Shown here in pieces: positions 48,857 through 51,292 of a stretch of 51,292 nucleotides of DNA; within the stretch, counting starts at the first letter, position 1; every line of letters starts with the position of its first letter. Made by a program: the position numbers and the translations under genes. The stretch is from contig JAQWAU010000001.1 of assembly GCA_028707535.1 (NCBI GenBank), positions 132,514-183,805 on the forward strand, read 5' to 3'. Source of the DNA: Heliobacteriaceae bacterium (GTDB lineage: Bacteria > Bacillota > Desulfitobacteriia > Heliobacteriales > Heliobacteriaceae). The notes under the pieces were generated by a model that saw nothing but the letters and a program-made list of their open reading frames with translations, was not told the origin of the DNA and searched no databases.

Positions 48857-49669
48857 ATGAAAAAGAAGATCGTGATTCCCCAGTTAAAGGCAATGAAAGC
48901 TCAAGGCCGTAAATTTAGCATGGTTACTGCATATGATTACCTTTTAGCCAGCCTCGTAGATCAAAGTGATGTGGAAATGATTCTCGTGGGCGACTCCCTC
49001 GGCATGGTCATGCTCGGCTATGACGGCACGGTGCCGGTAACCATGGAAGACATGATTCACCATTGCCGGCCGGTTGCCAAAGGAGCCCCCAACACTTTTA
49101 TCGTTGGAGATATGCCTTTTGGGTCGTACAATATTTCCCGCAAAGATGCAATTCATAATGCCAACCGTTTAATGAAGGAAGGATATGTAGACGCCGTTAA
49201 ACTGGAAGGCGGAAAAACGGTAGCCCCCATCGTTGCGGCCGTGGTGGAAGCGGGAATTCCGGTAGTCGCCCATATCGGCCTGACCCCGCAAACCGCATCC
49301 CAACTCGGCGGTTTTAAGGTCCAAGGCAAAACAGACGAAGCGGCCCAACAGCTGGTTGAAGATGCCTTGGCTCTCGAGGCGGCCGGTGCTTTCGCCATCG
49401 TGATTGAATGTGTCCCGGTAGCCGCAGGACGGGCCATCACCGCGGCGGTTTCGGTACCGACCATCGGCATTGGCGCCGGTTGGGATTGTGATGGCCAAGT
49501 GCTGGTATTCCACGATATGGTCGGCATGTTTGACCGGTTTGTCCCCAAATTTGTTAAACAGTATGCCAACATCGGTCCCACGATTAAAGAGGCCTTAAAC
49601 ACCTATGCCCGGGAAGTAGCCGACGGTACCTTTCCCGGTCCGGAACACAGTTTCGGCGTCAATAAGTAA
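48857..49669 (+). CDS. panB: 3-methyl-2-oxobutanoate hydroxymethyltransferase PanB
   Basis: A 270-residue enzyme that transfers a one-carbon unit from methylene-THF to ketoisovalerate, giving ketopantoate (first step to pantothenate and CoA). Signatures: MVTAYDYLLASLVDQSDVEMILVGDSLGMVMLG (in part, metal Asp), FIVGDMPFGSY, VKLEGGKTVAPIV, VVAHIGLTPQTASQLGGFKVQG, AIVIECVP and the IGIGAGWDCDGQVLVFHDM block. Length is typical. One of few plus-strand genes; panE follows after 23 bp. Confidence 0.96.
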   Translation: MKKKIVIPQLKAMKAQGRKFSMVTAYDYLLASLVDQSDVEMILVGDSLGMVMLGYDGTVPVTMEDMIHHCRPVAKGAPNTFIVGDMPFGSYNISRKDAIHNANRLMKEGYVDAVKLEGGKTVAPIVAAVVEAGIPVVAHIGLTPQTASQLGGFKVQGKTDEAAQQLVEDALALEAAGAFAIVIECVPVAAGRAITAAVSVPTIGIGAGWDCDGQVLVFHDMVGMFDRFVPKFVKQYANIGPTIKEALNTYAREVADGTFPGPEHSFGVNK

Positions 49670-49692
49670 AGCGCAAAGAAGGAGCGATCCGG

Positions 49693-50631
49693 GTGAAAAT
49701 AGCCGTGATCGGCCCTGGGGCGATGGGATGCCTGTATGGCGGCCTTTTGGCTCAGGCCGGTGAAGATGTCTGGCTGGTGCACGTCCGGGAAGACCATGTA
49801 GCCGTTTTGAACCGGGACGGTGTATTCATTGAAAGCGATGCCGGCACGGTCAATATTCCGGTAAAAGCAACGACAGACCCGGCCACAATCGGGCCGGTCG
49901 ACCTGATCCTCGTGTTTGTTAAATCAGGCCAGACCCGGGCGGCGGTCTCCCGGGTCCGCGACTTGGTTGGCCCCCATACTGCCTTGATGACCCTACAAAA
50001 CGGATTAGGCAACCACGAGATCCTTGCCGATACGTGGGGTCAGGAACGAGTATTGGCCGGTACCACTTCTTTTGGGGCCGCTGCTTTTGAGCCCGGCCGG
50101 GTGCGGCTGAACGGCATCGGCAAGTCCTGTTTCGGCGAACTGGATGGCCGGCTCAGTCCCCGGCTGCATAACCTGGTAGCAGTTTTTGACCGGGCAGGTC
50201 TTAATCCGGAAGCCAGTACCGAACCCCTTAAGTTGATCTGGGACAAACTGTTTGTTAACGTAGGCATCAACGCCTTAACCGCTATCGCCAATGTTAAGAA
50301 CGGGCAGCTTCTGGCAATCCCCCCGTTGACCAAACTTTTAGAACAAGCCGTAACCGAAGCGAATCAAGTGGCCACCAAAGCCGGAGTCAAATTCAGCCCT
50401 GATCCGGTAAGCCGCACTAAAGAAATCGCCCGTTTAACCGCCACTAACATCTCCAGTATGCGTCAAGACATCCTCCAAGGCCGGCCGACAGAAGTTGCCA
50501 TGATGAATGAAGCGATTATCCGCCTTGGTCATCATTACGGCGTCCCAACCCCGGTCAATGAAACCCTGACGTATTTAGTCCAAGCCTTAACCGCCAGGGA
50601 TGCCGCCAAAACCGAAAAACCGGCAGGTTGA
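49693..50631 (+). CDS. panE: 2-dehydropantoate 2-reductase PanE
   Basis: A 312-residue NADPH-dependent reductase that turns ketopantoate into pantoate. KIAVIGPGAMGCLYGGLLAQAG is the nucleotide-binding GxGxxG strand-helix, VKSGQTRAAV and LQNGLGNHEIL carry the substrate lysine/asparagine region, and the helical C-terminal domain has KLIWDKLFVNVGINALTAI and SSMRQDILQGRPTEV. GTG start with AAGGAG about nine bases upstream. It shares the panB operon and ends at a bidirectional terminator. Confidence 0.95.
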   Translation: MKIAVIGPGAMGCLYGGLLAQAGEDVWLVHVREDHVAVLNRDGVFIESDAGTVNIPVKATTDPATIGPVDLILVFVKSGQTRAAVSRVRDLVGPHTALMTLQNGLGNHEILADTWGQERVLAGTTSFGAAAFEPGRVRLNGIGKSCFGELDGRLSPRLHNLVAVFDRAGLNPEASTEPLKLIWDKLFVNVGINALTAIANVKNGQLLAIPPLTKLLEQAVTEANQVATKAGVKFSPDPVSRTKEIARLTATNISSMRQDILQGRPTEVAMMNEAIIRLGHHYGVPTPVNETLTYLVQALTARDAAKTEKPAG

Positions 50632-50652
50632 CTTGCCGGTTTTTCTTTTTTA
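50615..50652. terminator. bidirectional terminator between panE and the converging membrane-protein gene
   Basis: AAACCGGCA pairs with TGCCGGTTT (9 bp) around GGTTGACT; on the plus strand it runs into TTTTTCTTTTTT, and on the minus strand the hairpin is followed by TTTTTCGG. It sits across the panE stop and a few bases from the stop of the minus-strand gene. Confidence 0.8.
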
Positions 50653-51033
50653 TATTCCGCGTTCCCGCAACGCCGGTCTCTCCCGCCGGAATCCCGCCAC
50701 CAGGCCGCCGGCAAAGCCATAACCGGCCGTTGAAATAAATTCCGGCAAACCGGCCCAGGCGGGATAAGATCCGGCGGCAAACATAAAGACGACTGCACCT
50801 GTTCCCAGGATCCCCCCTACCCCAAGGCCATGCAGCCATCCCCGGCATTTCGCCTTTTTGGCCGCCCGGTACCCGCCGGCCACAGCCGCAACCATCCAAA
50901 CCAGGGAGGTCCAGGGAGTAAGATAATACACCGGTCCGGACAGGGTGTTTACAAGGCCTGCCGCCACCAAAGCACCCCCCGCCAGTAAAATTAAAGCACG
51001 CAATAAACCAGCCGTTAAAGCACCGATATTCAT
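50650..51033 (-). CDS. TIGR04086/YrzE-type small membrane protein
   Basis: A 127-residue protein with four hydrophobic segments (LLRALILLAGGALVAAGLVNTL, WTSLVWMVAAVAGGYRAAKKA, WLHGLGVGGILGTGAVVFMF and GYGFAGGLVAGFRRER). The glycine-rich pattern and the GGYxAAKKAKxRGWLHG segment match the TIGR04086 family of unknown function. ATG at 51033 has GGAGGGAAG upstream; the longer frame to 51057 overlaps that site. Confidence 0.78.
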   Translation of the reverse strand: MNIGALTAGLLRALILLAGGALVAAGLVNTLSGPVYYLTPWTSLVWMVAAVAGGYRAAKKAKCRGWLHGLGVGGILGTGAVVFMFAAGSYPAWAGLPEFISTAGYGFAGGLVAGFRRERPALRERGI

Positions 51034-51106
51034 TTTGCTTCCCTCCTCTTTGGACATGCTGCTAAAATAAATATGCCCGGTTGCCCAAAATCAGGACAAA
51101 ACAGGT

Positions 51107-51125
51107 AACAGTGTTTATCACTGTT
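51107..51125. promoter_or_regulatory. palindromic operator-like site
   Basis: AACAGTG TTTAT CACTGTT is a perfect 7-bp dyad with a 5-base centre in the AT-rich gap between two divergent genes. It has no T-run on either side, so a protein-binding site is more likely than a terminator. The regulator is unknown. Confidence 0.45.
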
Positions 51126-51236
51126 CACCGCGTATTTACAATAAAACCAAACGTCTCGAATATTCTTTTCGCCCGCTTATTTGTTGTAAGAAACTTTATA
51201 AAATTTTCACTCTCTGCTTGGTTATCGGAGGCCTTC

Positions 51237-51292
51237 ATGATCGCTACCGAATATACCACGGGAGAATGGGATGTCTCCGGTGCCCAGCTAAG
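51237..51292 (+). CDS. start of an unidentified protein (cut by the right edge)
   Basis: An ATG at 51237 with GGAGG five bases upstream opens a frame that reads MIATEYTTGEWDVSGAQL and runs off the window. The upstream gap is AT-rich (TATAAA at 51197-51202) and holds the palindrome at 51107. Eighteen residues are too few to identify the product. Confidence 0.55.
   Translation, partial: MIATEYTTGEWDVSGAQL

Noticed and set aside
1-51292. tRNA, rRNA, insertion sequence, prophage or CRISPR array
   Set aside because: No cloverleaf-like or rRNA sequence, transposase, integrase, phage gene or regularly spaced repeat was found; coding is dense and housekeeping in character.

Overview
The window reads as chromosome of an endospore-forming, Gram-positive anaerobe of the clostridial type (Peptococcaceae/Moorella-like; inferred from gene content and order, not from a database match). 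The evidence is a Spo0B-like gene beside obg, a SpoIVFA/SpoIVFB-like pair, a LysM-GH18 spore-cortex-type enzyme, an L27 precursor with its Prp protease, a valine T-box, and a conserved run of genes: valS-folC ... maf-radC-mreBCD-mrdA-minCDE-rodA ... spoIVFA/B-radical SAM pair-rng-rplU-prp-rpmA-spo0B-obg-proBA-nadD-yqeK-rsfS. Almost everything lies on the minus strand, so transcription runs from high to low coordinates. The plus-strand genes are panB, panE, a gene cut by the right edge, and a broken remnant near 0.8 kb. GTG and TTG starts are common and were chosen by ribosome-binding site.

Layout, left to right. 0-2.1 kb: a partial methyltransferase, a plus-strand gene remnant that looks like the first part of a ketopantoate-reductase-type gene, and a triple-LysM polysaccharide deacetylase. 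2.1-5.3 kb: an adenosine-type deaminase and a PLP fold-II enzyme, then rsfS. 5.3-12.7 kb: yqeK, an RRM RNA-binding protein, nadD, proA, proB, obg, a Spo0B-like protein, rpmA, prp and rplU with a leader RNA. 12.7-18.7 kb: rng, two radical-SAM-linked genes, and SpoIVFB/SpoIVFA-like genes. 18.8-23.2 kb: a corrinoid-activator-like ferredoxin/ASKHA protein, a nucleoside kinase with ThrRS-like domains, and a PilZ protein. 23.2-32.7 kb: rodA, minEDC, mrdA, mreDCB, radC, maf and a DUF4321 protein. 32.8-36.6 kb: accessory genes, namely a PLP-fold-like protein without an obvious Schiff-base lysine paired with a RidA-family protein, and a PiT phosphate transporter with its DUF47 partner. 36.6-41 kb: folC and valS behind a valine T-box with a GUC specifier. 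41-45.8 kb: meaB, cobO, a secreted CAP protein, a membrane-anchored JAMM protein and a LysM-GH18 hydrolase. 45.8-50.6 kb: a TRAP transporter (DctPQM) divergent from panB-panE. 50.6-51.3 kb: a TIGR04086-type membrane protein and the start of an unidentified plus-strand gene.

Functionally the core is a growth, division and translation cluster: cell elongation (mre, mrdA, rodA), septum placement (min), ribosome assembly and quality (L21, L27, Prp, Obg, RsfS, RNase G), proline and NAD synthesis, and sporulation checkpoints. Many intrinsic terminators sit just upstream of the next gene's start (5.95, 11.6, 22.5, 24.4 and 32.8 kb), which suggests partial read-through as a recurring control. No tRNA, rRNA, insertion sequence or CRISPR array was seen.

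The observations most worth a second look are the PLP-like/RidA pair; the JAMM/CAP junction, where the CAP protein's signal peptide has no canonical start and a possible -1 slippery heptamer lies across it; the RRM gene whose terminator hairpin buries the yqeK ribosome-binding site; and the disrupted reductase remnant at 0.8 kb.
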